From: Xylaria sp. FL1777 | Taxonomy: Eukaryota; Ascomycota; Sordariomycetes; Xylariales; Xylariaceae | NCBI GenBank assembly: GCA_022578965.1 | Contig: MU400613.1 | Location: 1 to 64,000 of the forward strand | DNA length: 64,000 nucleotides | Direction: 5' to 3' | In this document: positions 24,413 to 38,149 of the stretch, one piece after another | How the letters are laid out: each line of letters begins with the position of its first letter | Position numbering within the stretch: the first letter of the stretch is position 1 | Made by a program: the position numbers and the translations under genes | Notes under the pieces: model-generated | What the model was told of the DNA's origin: nothing | The model's input: the letters and a program-made list of their open reading frames with translations, nothing else | The model's database searches: none

Positions 24413-25570
24413 TAATTATATAGTAGTTTAAAAGCTAGTAATTAATAAATATAGCAATATATATTGCTTTAGTAATAATAGCTATTAAGTTGTTTAGTTA
24501 AAAAATAAAGCTATATTATATATAAATAAAAAAATTGCAATAAAAACGCTAGTAAAAAACGCTAGTAAAAACTAAGCAAAGATTATAATAAATAATAATA
24601 ATTTAGCAATAACTTTATAATTAATATATTTGCTAAATTAAAAAAAAACAATATAACGTAATTTAATTTAAAAAATATATAAAGCAAGCAAGCTAAAAAA
24701 ATGCTATATATTTATAAGTAATTTTAATTTTTATTATTTATTATAAAACTTAAAAAGCAAAAAAAGCTAAAAAGCAAATAAACTGCTTAAGTTTATTATA
24801 TAATAAAATTTTATACTAGTTACTTTTTAAAAAAAAATAACTAAAATAAAGCATAAATAAAAAAGCTTAATAATAAACTTAATATAAATATTTAGCAACT
24901 TAGTTATTACTTATTAAAAATACTTAAAGTAGTTAAGTTTAAACTATAAAGCATTAAAAGTTATAATTAATTTAAAAGTAGCTTTATAAAAATACTTAAA
25001 AAAAGCAAAAAAATAAAACTAGCTTAAATTAAACAAAAATAAAGCAGCTATAAAAATAAAAGCTATTATTATAAAAATATATATGCTATATATATTTAAT
25101 AAGCTAAATAATGCTTTTAACTTTTTAATTTAGCAACTAATAAAAATAGCAAATAAAATAACGCTTAAAAAAACTATAAAAACAAATACTAAGTATTATT
25201 TTAGTAATTTTTAGAAGTAGTTAAAATAAAAAAAAAAGCAAAACAAGTATACTATAAATTTTAAAGCAAAAAAACTAAAATAACGTAGTAAGCTTTTTAA
25301 AAAAAAAAAAAAGCTTTTAGTAATAAAGTAAAAAAAGCGCAAAAATATAGCTAAAAACAAGCATTTATAAAAGCATTTAAAAATTTTAAGTTATTATAAA
25401 GCATAGCTAAATAAATAAAGTTTGCTTATAAGCTAACTTTAAAAGTTATTATAATTTTATTGCTAAAATAAACAAAAAGTAAGCTGTTTTTTGCTAATAT
25501 TTTAAAAAAAAAAACAGCTTTACTAATAAAATGCTTTTTTTTTATATTACTAGCAAACTTATTTAATATA

Positions 25571-26064
25571 ATGCATCCCTTAATTGACTTGGCCACCCCA
25601 TTGAATGGGCCACTTAGCCTTGGCGTACCACCCACACCAAATTTCTATAGCGGGGTACTTAAAAGCCATTATGGTTTTCTTTCAATAACTTTACCAATAC
25701 TAGTCGTACAGCCATATAATTGGTATTTTTGGAATTCTAACTTAAAAACGGATCTAATGGTATTTTTTACAATTTTGGAGCTATTTTATTAAGGGGTGTG
25801 TAAAAAACCACGCTAAAATTTAGCGTGGTTTGTTGTACCGCTGCAGCAAAAATAGCTACAAAATTATAGAAAATACTATTAGATGCGTTTTTCGATAAGG
25901 ATTCCAAAAATACCAATTATATTGTTGTACGGTTAGTATTGGTGAAGTTATTCAAAGAAATCTATAATGGCTATTAAGTACCCCTGTATGCTTAGTGGGT
26001 GAGCCGGTACGCCAAGCCTGGGTGGCCCATTCAATGGGGTGGCTAAGTTAATTAAGGGATACGT
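25571..26064. mobile_element. 494-bp fold-back element 2 (MITE-like, TA target)
   Basis: Same family and same length as element 1, in the opposite orientation and better preserved. It is flanked by TA (25,569-25,570 and 26,065-26,066). Ends start ATGCATCCCTTAATT on the left and, inverted, ACGTATCCCTTAATT on the right. The centre is a perfect palindrome, AACCACGCTAAA / TTTAGCGTGGTT (25,806-25,830). Open frames in it (for example 25,571-25,792) are by-products of its moderate composition. The left flank is LINE B, while the right flank is unrelated. Confidence 0.85.
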
Positions 26065-26066
26065 TA

Positions 26067-27457
26067 GCTTAAACTAGTTATAAAAAAAGTATTATATTAT
26101 AAACTATTTTAATTATTATATAAAGCATAATAACTTTATAGTTATGCTTATTAAATCTTTTTGTTTTTTGGGTTAAAGTTAATAATGTGTTTATATGTTT
26201 AATTTAGTAAAAATTTCTATTGATTTTTTTATTAATAGCTTTTATGTTTAATTATTTGCTAGCTTTGCATGTTTTTATTTCTGCAATTTGCTAGCTTAAC
26301 ATAATAATACTTTTATATTGCTTTATTTAAAGCTAATTATTTTTTTTTGCTGCTTAATATATTTAATTTTTTGCGTATTAACTTTTTTGCAATACTATAA
26401 CTTTTTTAATGCATATTATGAAAATTTGTTTATAAATTTTATTGTTTATTATTATTGCTTTTTTTTTTTTTTTTTTTTTGTTTTTATTGCATTTGTATTT
26501 TTGTTATAGCTTGTTTTTTTTTAAGTTACGCGTTATTATTAAGCTTATTTTTTAGTGCTTGTTTAATGCTTATTTAGTACCTTTTTAGCTTTTTTTTAGT
26601 GCTTTTATTTATTATATTATTATTTTTGTTTGCTTTTTTTTAGCGTTTTTATTTGTTGTATTGCTATTTTTGCTTGCTTTATTGTTTTTTTTATAGCTTA
26701 ATTATTATGTTTTTATTAACTATTAAATATAATTAATAAAAATGCAAAAAAGCTTAAATATAATAAATTATTAAACTAAAATAAAAAGCTGCTTAACTTT
26801 TTAGTTAATTTTATATTTTTTTTTTAACTTGTTTTTTAATAAAAACACTTTAGCATTTATATATTTTTATGCTTTTATTTTATTGCTTTTAATTTTTAAT
26901 TTGCTTTTATATTACTATTATTTTATTTATAGCTAATTTTGCTTATTTTTTTTTTTTTTTATAAATGTTTTATTTTTAATTATTTAACTTTTTTTTATTT
27001 ATTTTTAAGTATTATTATTACTTTTTACTTTTTTATTTAAGCAATTTTTAAAATTACTATATATAAATAGCTTTACTTTTTTAGATTTAAATAATAATAA
27101 TATTATAAATTTTAAACTGCTTAAACTAAAACTTTTTTTTTTTTTTGCTTTTTTTGCTTGTTTTTAATTTTAAAGTTTTTTTAGTTTTAATAACTTAGGC
27201 TTTTTTAATAGCAATAAAAATAATAGCACTATTTTAAACGTTTTAAAACTAGTTATTTTTTTTTTTTGTTTTTTTTTTTGTTTTTTATGCTTTATATTTT
27301 AAATAAGCTTATTGCTTTATTGCTTAACTTTTTTTTTACTTTATTATAGTAAATTCTTTTTGTTTTTATTGCTAATAAAGCTTTTGTTTTTAGTAAGCAT
27401 TATTTTTTTGCTTTTGCTTTTTTTTTTTTATTACTAGTTTATTATAATTAGTTTTAA
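26067..27457. other. T-rich eroded DNA left of LINE C
   Basis: Long T runs and no gene. The minus strand reads Lys/Gln-rich, as if an eroded transposon frame runs leftward, but no motif was identifiable. It continues at 32,276 once LINE C is removed, as shown by the target duplication. The plus-strand open frame at 26,318-26,509 is a poly-Phe chance frame. Confidence 0.55.
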
Positions 27458-30400
27458 GCAAGCTTTTTTGAATTCTTTACACTTAATTATAACTTTGTAA
27501 GTTTAAGCTTAATTATTAAATAATTAAGATCGCTAAAATTAGCGTAGTAATTTTTACTTATTAGATAAGTTGTATTTTATTTATGGAGTACAAATATAAT
27601 AAAAAACGAAAAAATAGTATTAAACGATTTATTTGTTAAAAACGTAACTAATATGCTATTAAAACTTATTAGCAATATAATTATAACGCAGCAACGTTTT
27701 AACAAAAAACGTAAAACTAACAAACTTTTTAATATATAAAAAATAGTTAACAAAATTATAAAATTAGTACTATAGCTATTAATAGAAAAAAAGATAGCAA
27801 AAAAAATCTTTTTTTAAAAAAACATAAAAAAAGCATAAATAGCGCATATATTAAAAAAAGCCTAGAAAAGCTAGCAAAGCAAAAAACCTAACAATAAAAA
27901 CAACTTTAATATATTTATAACTTGTTATAACTTAAATGCTACTATAAAAGCTAACTAAAAAACCGTTAAAAATACTGTTTAAAAGCTTTTTTAATAAACT
28001 TTATTAAATATAAACATGTTAAAATCTTAAGTATAAATAGTAGCTTTATAGCTAGCCTGCAATAATAAAGCAGTACTATTTAAGCAAAACAAAAAAATGC
28101 TAATTAAAGTTAAAAAACAAGCTAACAACTTTAAAAATAAAATATTAGCTAATATTATTAAAGCAATAAATATAGCGCTTATAAGCAGTAATACAATTAT
28201 TGCTAAAAAGCTATATAGCAAAAACATAATAATTACTTTTAAAAAAGCAGTGCTTTAAAAAGCTAAAAAAAATAAATAAATTATAAAAGCTTTTAAAAAA
28301 AAGTTAAAAGTACAATAAAAAAAAGCAGCGCTAATAATAAAAAGCATTCTAGCAAAATATATTAAAGCAATATACTTAAATAAAAACTTATTATAGCTAT
28401 TATATAATAAATATTTTAAAGTTATAAAATATAAAAAAATGCTATTTAAAAATGCAAAAGTTAAATTTACGTTAATATTATTATATATAAGTAGTATTAT
28501 AATAGCTAAAACAATATATAAAAATAGCTTTTTATAAAAAGCTTAGCTGTTTAATTGCAAACTTTTTATTATAAAGCTTAAAGTTATATAGTGCTTTAAT
28601 TGCTATAAATATAAACATATAGCTAAATATTACTATAAAAACCTAAAATATAATTATTGCTTAGCTTTAAAGCATTAAAAAAATAAAAAAAGCTATTTAA
28701 TAAAAATGCAAAAAGCAAAGCAAAAATATATAAACTATAAAAAAGCGTATATAATATAAAATAAAGCTTGCTAAAAAAAAGTTAAACAAAAAAACAAAGC
28801 AAAAGCAGCATATATATTATAACTTAAAAGCTTTTAAAGTGCTAAAAAAGCAGCAATAATAAGCAAAAAACTAAATAAAAGTAGTTTAAAAATATTAATA
28901 GTATTAGCATTTATAAAGCTAAATAAAAAAAAGTTACTAGCAAAAAAATAGCAAACTAGTAATATAAACAAAAACTTATTTTTATTAACTTAATAATATA
29001 TAATATTGCTTTTTAAAACATTGCAAAATTTAAAAGTAATATAACATATATATTATAAAACAATAGTTTTAACTATATAGCAATTTAAAAACTAGTAATT
29101 AATAAATATAATAATATATATTGTTTTAATAATAATAGCTATTAAGTTATTTAGTTAAAAAGCAAAGCTATACTATATATAAACAAAAAAATTGCAATAA
29201 AAACATTAATAAAAAACGCTAGTAAAAACTAAGCAAAAGTTATAATAAGCAGTAATAACTTAGCAATAACTTTATAATTAATATATTTGTTAAATTAAAA
29301 AAAAACAGTTTAATGCAATTTAATTTAAAAAATATATAAAGCAAGCAAGCTAAAAAAACATTATATATTTATAAGCAACTTTAACTTTTATTATTTATTA
29401 TAAAACTTAAAAAGTAAAAAAAGCTAAAAAGCAAATAAATTGCTTAAGTTTACTGCATAATAAAATCTTATGCTAACTATTCTTTAAAAAAAAGTAACTA
29501 AAATAAAGCATAAATAAAAAAGCTTAACAATAAACTTAGTATAAATATTTAGCAATTTAGCTATTATTTACTAAAAAAACTTAAAATAGCTAAGTTTTAA
29601 TTATAAAGCATTAAAAGTTATAATTAATTTAAAAGCAGTTTTGCAAAAATACTTAAAAAAAGCAAAAAAATAAAACTAGCTTAAATTAAATAAAAATAAA
29701 ACAGCTATAAAAACAAAAGCTATTATTATAAGCAAAATTTACTTATAAGCTAGCTTTAAAAATTATTATAATTTTACTACTAAAATAAACAAAAAATAAG
29801 CTACTTTTTGTTAATACTTTTAAAAAAAAAACAGCTTTACTAGTAAAACGCTTTTTTTTTGTACTATTAGCAAACCTATTTAATATACTTAAAAAAAACC
29901 TAACTTATAATAGCTATTAAAAGTTTATAATTAATATTAATATAAAAAAAAAAAACATAATATTGCTAATATAAAAATTAACGCTATAAAAAGCGCTAAA
30001 AAACAACTTTTTACTTAATAGCTTTTTTAAAGCTTATAAACTTGCTTTAGCAAAAAAAATAACAATACTATATATTGTTAGCTTTTTATTAAAGTATTAC
30101 TTAATATAATTTAAGCAAGCAAAAATAATAGTTATATTTAAACTTAAAAAGTTAAAAAAAACTAAAAAAACAGCTAAAAAGTAATACTTTATTACGCTTA
30201 TTTATATAGTAAAAAAAATGCTAAAAAAAAAGCTATATTACTACATAGCAAAAATAGCTAAGCAAAAAAATCTTTTGCTAAATAATTAAATAAATAACAA
30301 ATAAAACAAGTTAATAAACATAATTATTAAACTAGTATTAAAAACAGTAAAAAAAGCAATTAGCAAAAAAAGCATAGTATTTTTACTGCAGCTAAATATT

Positions 30401-32259
30401 ATAAAAGCTTTTAATATTATTAACAAAAAAAAAATAATATATATTTTGTAATAAAAAAGCTTTTTTTCTTAAATAGTTATATAAATAAACTTTTTTATAT
30501 TGAACTATATAGTGCGTTTTTGCTTTAATAAAGCAGTATTTTAACTAATAGCGCTAAAAGCTAAAGTTCTTTAAAAATTTTTGTTTTTACTTTTTTTTTT
30601 CTTTTTATATATTTTAATATTTTATAATAACTTTGCTATACATTAAAAGCTAATAATAATTAGCTTTACTAATAATACTAACTTTATTATAGCAAATTTA
30701 AATATAAAGCAAAACTATAAAGCTTTAAAAATAGCATAAAAAACGTATAAAAGCTAAGCAAAATAACATAAAATAAAGTTTGTACTACAAAAAAACAAAT
30801 TAATGCACTTTTTTAGCAATAAAACAGCGCTTACGTAAGTAATACACCTTTTTAATGTAATAATATACTTAAAAAATAACGCAAAGTTTTTAAAAGTATA
30901 GTTTAATAAAAATATAAAATAAAAAAAACACTTAGTAAAGCTTAAAAAAAAACTAAGCATTTAGTTATATATAATAACTAAGCTATAAAACTTTATATAA
31001 AGTAATAATATAACAAAAATAAAGCAAATATATATTATAATAATATAAAGCATTTTAGCTTATAGTATAGCAACTTAATATAAAAACTTTAAAAAAAACA
31101 AAACAAAAAGTATTGCTAATTTATTAATAGCAACTTAAAACAAATGCTTTAAACGTATAATTAAAGCTTTTAAAGCAACTAAAATAAAGCACCTAAAAAC
31201 TAAAATAAAAATTCTTTTTATTAATTTGTATTTTAGTAGCAAAATAATAGCTTGCAAATATTATATAAAAAGCTTAGCAGCTAAAAAATTAATTTAAAAA
31301 GCAACAAAAAAAATTAAAACTTTTATTTAAAACGTAAAAGCTTAAAAGGCTAAAAACTAAACAAAAAGCAAACTTATAAGCAATAAAAAAAGCATAGCTA
31401 AAAAAAATCTAATATTAGCTTTAAACTTTTAGCAAAAAAAATAATTAAAAAGAAAAAAAGCTAAAATTACACTAAAAAAAAAATAAATAAGCAAATAAAG
31501 CTAAACTAAAACAAGCAGTAATTATTTAATAATAACTAAACAAAAGCTTAATAAAAATAAAGCTTTTAAAAAGTACAGCAAATTACTAAAGCATAAAGCA
31601 GCTATAATAATATAAATATGCACTAAAAAAATAAAACTAAAAGCGTTTTTGCATAAAAAAAAAGTTTTAAGCTTTTTTATGCTTTTTTACAAATGCATAA
31701 AAAAAGAAAAAACCTTTTAATATATAGTTTTATATTGCAACTTACTAAAAACCAAAAAAAAGCAACTATAAAAAAGCTTTGCAGCTAAGCTACTATAAAC
31801 TAATAAAAACTTATAACTAGCTATAAAAAAGCTTAAAGCTATAAATAATATTGCAAAATAGCTACTTGCTACTAATAAAATAGCAATATATAATAAAGCA
31901 GTTAAAATAGAAAAAAAAAAAAAAAAAAAAAAGCAAAAAATAAGAAAAGAACTAGCAAAAAAAGCAAAAGCGCCCTTTTAAAGGTTCTAAAAAACAAAAA
32001 AAAAACTTTTATACATTTCCTAAAAAAGCAAAAAGTTTAAAAGCTTTAAAAAAAGTTTTTCCGCTTTTTAACTATTACTTTTTGTTTAGCAAGCTAGTTA
32101 GTAAAAACTAGTTATTATAAGGTAAAAAAACTTTAAAGTAGCAGCGTAAACATTATTGCATAAAGTTTTTATCCGGCTTTTTGTATAGTTTTACTTATAA
32201 GTACATAAGTAAAAAAACAGCGCTACAAAGCAGCACAGTAAGTTATTAATAATAATAAT
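27458..32259 (+). mobile_element. LINE C: near-full-length LINE copy, RIP-inactivated
   Basis: Aligns with LINE A end to end, from GAATTC at 27,470 to the TTA/AAT tail at 32,243-32,259. It lacks about 340 bp present in A (14,755-15,095) and in B, with the junction at 29,730. It is flanked by ATTATAATTAGTTT(T)AA at 27,441-27,457 and 32,260-32,275, a target duplication made by its own insertion. Motif A of reverse transcriptase reads QLNIIKAFN, with AAT (30,395-30,397) in place of the catalytic Asp codon. Confidence 0.85.
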
Positions 32260-32275
32260 ATTATAATTAGTTTAA

Positions 32276-35200
32276 CTAATAGTTTTTCTTTTTATTTAAT
32301 AATACATGTTATTATATATAAAAATAAATTCTATACTTTTATTTTTATTAATATAACTATAGTATGCTTTATTTTTTGTTTTTTTTATTTTTTTTTATTT
32401 TTATTTATATTATTAGCTTGCTTATACTTTTAGAACAGCTTTTAAAAAACAAAATATTTTAAAACTTAAAGTTTTTTAAAAAACTATAAATTTTAAAATA
32501 TTTTGTTTTTTAAAAGCTTTTTTTTTTTATTTTTTTAGTTTTAAAATAGTTAGTTTTTTATAAGCTATTTTTTTTTTATAGTTTTTATTTTTATTTTTAG
32601 ATTTATAATATTAATTCTTTTTTATAAATAAAGTAATAAATATAGCTAGCTATATATTAAAATATATAACTAATTATTTTATATAAAGCTTTTTAGCTTT
32701 TTATATTAATTTTTTAAAACAAAATAATTTTATTAACTTTTTTTTATTTTATGCTAAACTAAAAGCGCTATAAAATTTTTTTTAACATATTTTTTTTAAT
32801 ATTAATAAGCTTATGCTTTTTTTTTTGTTTATTAAAGTTTTTTATTATAATATTTATTAATAAATATATATTATTTATTAATATAATATTAATAGCTATA
32901 TTATTTAGCTTTGTTTTTTTGCTGTATTTTCTTTAGTAATATTAAATTTAAGTTATTTTTTTTTTTTAATTTATTTTTTTTTAAAATTTATACTGCATTT
33001 TTAACTTAGTAAAACTTTATAAAACTTAGAATTTATAGCTTAGCTTTTTTAAATATAGTTTTAATAATATTGTTTATTTTGTTTTTTTTTACTTTTTTTT
33101 GATTTTTAAATACTAAATTACTTATTTGCTATTTAAAATATAAAAACAATTTATAAAAAACTATATATTATTTGCTTTGTATGCTTTTTATTTATTTATA
33201 ATTATTGCTTAATACTTTATTAGTTTTGCTTAAACTTAAATAAAAGCAAGTATTTAGTAAACTTTAGCAAAAAGCTTTAGCTTTTTTTAATATATTTAGT
33301 TATAATTTTTTATTTTATGCAAATATATAAAATTGTTTTAAAACTATTTTAAAACTTTATATAACTAGCATTTGTTTAGCTATTTTATTAGCTTTATGTT
33401 TTTTTATAAAAACATAATATTAAAAATATAACTATAAGCTACTTAGCAAAAAATACTTTATAAAAATTTTATATAAACTATTTTTTAATAGTAAACTAGC
33501 AATACTTTTATTTTAATGCTATATAAGTTAACTTTGCTTTTTAAAATATGCTTTATATTATTAAACTTTTTTATTTAACTAATAATATAATATTTTTATA
33601 TATTTTGCTTTATAAATTAGCATATTTAGCTAAAAAAGCGTATAATAATAATAGCTTATTTTAAAAATATTATTAAATTTTTAATTTGCAATATTTGTTT
33701 TAAAATATAAAAAAGCTAAAAATAATAAAAACTACGTTAGCTAGCTTTTAAATTAAAAAAGTAGCTTTATATTAAATTAAGTTATATAATTTTTATAAAC
33801 AACATATATAAATATTTATAAAAAAATTTTATTTTTTTAATTTATTATAGTTTAATTTATTGTTTTTTAGTTTAAATTTATTAAAATAATATTATTAAAG
33901 CAAAACTTATTTATTAATATAAAAAGTAATACTACTTAATTTTTCTTTTTTTTTAATGCTTTTTAGTTTTATAAAAGCTAGCTATACTATATATTATTTA
34001 TTTTATTTAACGCTTTTATGTTGTTTTATTATAATATATACTATAAATATTATATATTTTAGTTTTATATTATAATTATTATAAACTTTTATAAACTGCT
34101 TTTTTAATAAATTATTTATTTATTTTTGCTAACTAATTTTATTATTTATAACTTTTTTTTTTTGTTTAATATGCTAACTAAATAATTTTTTGCTTGCTTA
34201 TATTATTTGCTTTATTAAACTTATTAAAAAGCTAGCAATATTTATATTGCTTAATAGTAATATATTATTAAAACAGTTTATTATTACTAAATATATTAAA
34301 TATATATTTATTAACTAAATATTGCTTACTTTTTTTAAGTAAACTTATATTAATAGTATTTTTTTTTAAGTATTCTAGCTATAATATATTATTTAAAATT
34401 ATTATATAGCTAATAAATTAAAAAAGCTATTATAAAAGCTTAGCTTAAAAAACGTAATATAAAAGTATAGCATATTATAAATGCTAAATAACATATTTAA
34501 GTAATATATTTTTTAACTTATAAATTATGCTTTAAAGCAGCTTTTTTTATTTTTTTTTAAGCATTAAAATTAACTAAAAATAACTTAGCAAAATATAACG
34601 CAAAGTATACTTAATATAAATAAGCAGTTTAAAACAATAGTATTAAAAAACTTTTAAAATATTATTAATTATATTATTATTTTTGCTAAATATTATAAAG
34701 TATAGCTATTATGCAGCAAAACTTTTAAGCTTATATTATAGTTAGTTATTTATATATATAATTTAAAGTTTTTTAACGCTTATAAGCTATATTTTAAAAA
34801 ACTTAAGCTTTTTTATTAAAAATAATGCAATATTTTATATAAAAGCTAGCTAAACTATATATAAAGCTATTTTTAACTTTTTAGCTTACTTAACGTTTAT
34901 TATATTTATTTTTAAGTTTTTGCTACTTTAAGCAAAACTAAAGTTAAAAGCTTTTAAGCAAAAAAAACAGGCCTATTTAATAATACTAACTTTTTATTTT
35001 TTATTTTTATATAATAGCAAAAACTAAAAACAAAAACTTATAACTTTAGCAATTATAATATAAATAAATATTAAAGCTAGTTTATATATATAGTATTAAT
35101 GCTTAGCGCTTTAAATAATTATGCTAATTAATTAAGCAAAAGCTTTGCTTTTTAGTATTATAAAGTTTAAAAAGCTTAACTTATTATATTTACTAGTAAA

Positions 35201-38149
35201 AATATTATATGCTTATTTTTTAATAATTAGTTTAATTATTATTAAATATATATTAGCTTTTATATTTTTGTTATATTAAACTTTAAAAAAACCAAGTTTT
35301 TTTATGTTTAATTATTTAAACATATTATTATATAGTTAGATTTTTTTAGTTTTAAATATAGCTGCTTAAAGCTATTACGCTATAATATAATAAAAAAAAA
35401 GCTATTATATAATAATATAAGTTATTTATTTAAAAAAGCTTTAATAATTATTATATTAATATATTTGCTATTATTGCTTAATTAAGTTTATAATGCTGCT
35501 ATATAAACATGTTATAATATATATTAATATGTTATAATACTTATGTAATAAAAACGCAATGCTTTTTATTTTAGCTTTAATACTATGCTTTAATATTTAT
35601 TTAATTATTGCAGGAAAAGTTTTTTATATATGTTTTTTAAACAGCTTTTTTATATATTTATTAAACAATTTACTATGTTTTTTTAATTGCGTGCATTTTG
35701 CTTTAGCACATTTTTTAATGCTATAGAACTGCTATTTTTTTTTGTTAATTTATTAGTATTGCTTAAACTAAAAAATTTAAAAGCTAATAGTTTAATACTA
35801 GCATTTAAATTATTATATTAAATAAATATATTATTAAAAAAAATCTTTATAAAATATATAATATTATATAAAAAGCTAAATATAAAGCTCGCTATATAAT
35901 ATAAGTTAGCAAAAAAGCTAATTAATAGCAGTAAAACTAGCAAAAAAAAAAACAAAATAAACATTATAAATAATATAAAGCTAAAAATAAATAATAGCTA
36001 TAATATTAATAATTATAAATAGTTATAATAAAACTTAAAACTAAAGCAAAACTAATAAAAGCTACTAAAAATAAAATATTTAAAACTATATAGTAATTAT
36101 ACTTTAGCTTATTTTTAAATATATAAAACTTAATATAAAATAATATTGTTTTTAAAAAAAATTTAGCATACTAAAAAAATAACCTAAAGTAATTTAAATT
36201 ATTATTACTTTAATAATATTTGTTTTTTTAAAAACTTATATAATATTATTTTAAGTAGTTTATATAGTATTATTGCTAACTGTTAGTTTTTTATATAGCA
36301 TTGCTTTTTTTTTTAAGTTTTTTATAATATTATTTATTTTTTACTTAAAAAGTTTGCGCTATATTATTGTTTATAAAACATAACTTATATAGTATTAAAT
36401 TTTTTATATAAAGTTTAATTTTATTTATGTTGCATTAAAAACTGCAATAATAAAATCTATTAGTTATAAAAGCAATATAACATATATATATAGCTAAAAA
36501 TATATATAGCTTTTTTATTTATTATAATTTTTATAATATATAATAAACATATTATTACTTTTTATATTTATTTTAAATATAATACTTTTTTATTTTAACT
36601 ATTTTATTATGCTTAGTTTTATAAAAGTTTACTAGTATACTTTTTAAAAAAAATATAAATATTTAAAAAAACAATTGTAGTTTATATAAGCATATTTAGC
36701 ATATAGTTTTGTTAAACTAATATTTATTTTTACGTAATATTTTGCTGTTTTTTAGGTTTGCTTAAAAACAAAAAGCTTAAAGTTAATAATGTTGTTTTTT
36801 TTAACGTTTGCTTAGCGTATATTTAAGCTTTTATTTTTTTAAACAAAAAAAGTAAGCTTAAAAGCCTAAAAAAATAAAGCTTTAGCAAAAAAAACGTTAG
36901 TTTATATATTATTTATATTGCTAGCTATAATATTCTGCCTTTTTTTAGCAGCTAAAAAAAATGCAAAAATGTATTGCTTATTATAATAAAAGTACTAAAC
37001 TTAGCTTTATAAAAAAAATGTTTTAAGTATTATAATAATTAGTATAGCTTTTAAAAGCAGCAAGCTTTTTTTTATAAATTTATATTTAATAAAAGGTTTT
37101 TGCTTTTTTATATAAAATATAGCTATTTTACTTTTGTTAGCATATTAAAAATGCTATAATTCTTTTTGTTAAATTATTAGCTATTTATGCTAGCTAGCTA
37201 TAATTGCTTTTATTATATATTATAACTGCTTTTATTAATATATTAATAACTATTGTTATACTAGTTATGCTATTTTTTTATGCATTTATAAAATGCTTAA
37301 AATATATAATTAGTAAAATATATAATTTTTTGCTTTATATTTTTTATATTATTTACTGATTTCTTTTATTAAGGTTTTTTTTTTTTAATTTTATTAAGCT
37401 TTTATTTTATTATATAACTTTTGTTTATATTATATATATTATAAGTATAAAAACCTTATTAAAAAGATTTTAAAGCAAAGCAAAAAGTTGTTATATAAAG
37501 CAAATTATTATACTTAAAAACTTTATATATACTTTTTTATAAAAAAAGCTAATTATTATTTTTTATTGCTTTTAAAATATAAAAAATCTTATAAATAAAC
37601 AAAAAAAGCTTTTAAACTAGCATAAAACAGCATAACATTAATATAAAGCAGTATAAAAGCATTAAAAAGCATATAAAATTACTTTGCTTTATTTTTGTTA
37701 GTTTATTAGTTTTATTGCTATTATTTCTATTTATATATTAATTGTTAGTTTTTTAAGATTTTGTAATGTTTTTTTATTAAGCATTAAATTTAGCTTTTTA
37801 AAATAATAGTAAAATAATTAAGTTAAATATAGCATAACTGCTTTAATTAATATATTAGTTTTATTATTATAGCTTATGTTGCAAAGCTAGCTTTTAAGTA
37901 AAACTATTATTATATTAAACTTAAAAGCAAAAGTATTTTTTGTTTTAAAATTTAAAACTAGAAAAATTGTTTAGTTTTTGTTTAGTTTTTTATAGTAGCT
38001 TAAAAAAGATTTTTAATTTATAAAAGCAAAATAGCTTTTTTTTTTAATATATAAAACTGTTTTTAATAGTTTTTGTTTTATATAGTATAGTTTTAATGTT
38101 TTCTAGCATAATATGTATAGAAATAATAAAAGGTATTTAGTAAGTTTGC
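32276..38149. other. AT-rich eroded DNA, no gene recognised
   Basis: Continuous A+T-rich sequence with T-rich (about 32,300-33,200 and 36,200-37,500) and A-rich (about 35,770-36,180) blocks. No frame over about 60 codons and no readable transposon motif on either strand. Residual C nearly always follows A or G, as in the LINEs. Confidence 0.6.
32438..32517. repeat. Near-perfect 80-bp palindrome
   Basis: Arms of 31 bp beginning GCTTTTAAAAAACAAAATAT pair with one mismatch around an 18-bp loop. It is unusually well matched for DNA in which transitions have broken other inverted repeats. Confidence 0.8.

Larger units (their letters stand above)
18731..25570 (+). mobile_element. LINE B: interrupted and 3'-truncated LINE copy
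   Basis: Aligns with LINE A from its GAATTC start (18,741 versus 12,494) to A position about 15,252, with two nested insertions (19,486-19,979 and 20,846-24,412). At 25,570 homology ends exactly where a fold-back element begins, and the last 2.4 kb of the LINE, including the reverse transcriptase, is not found beyond it. LINEs normally lose 5' ends during insertion, so a lost 3' end points to later rearrangement. Confidence 0.8.
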
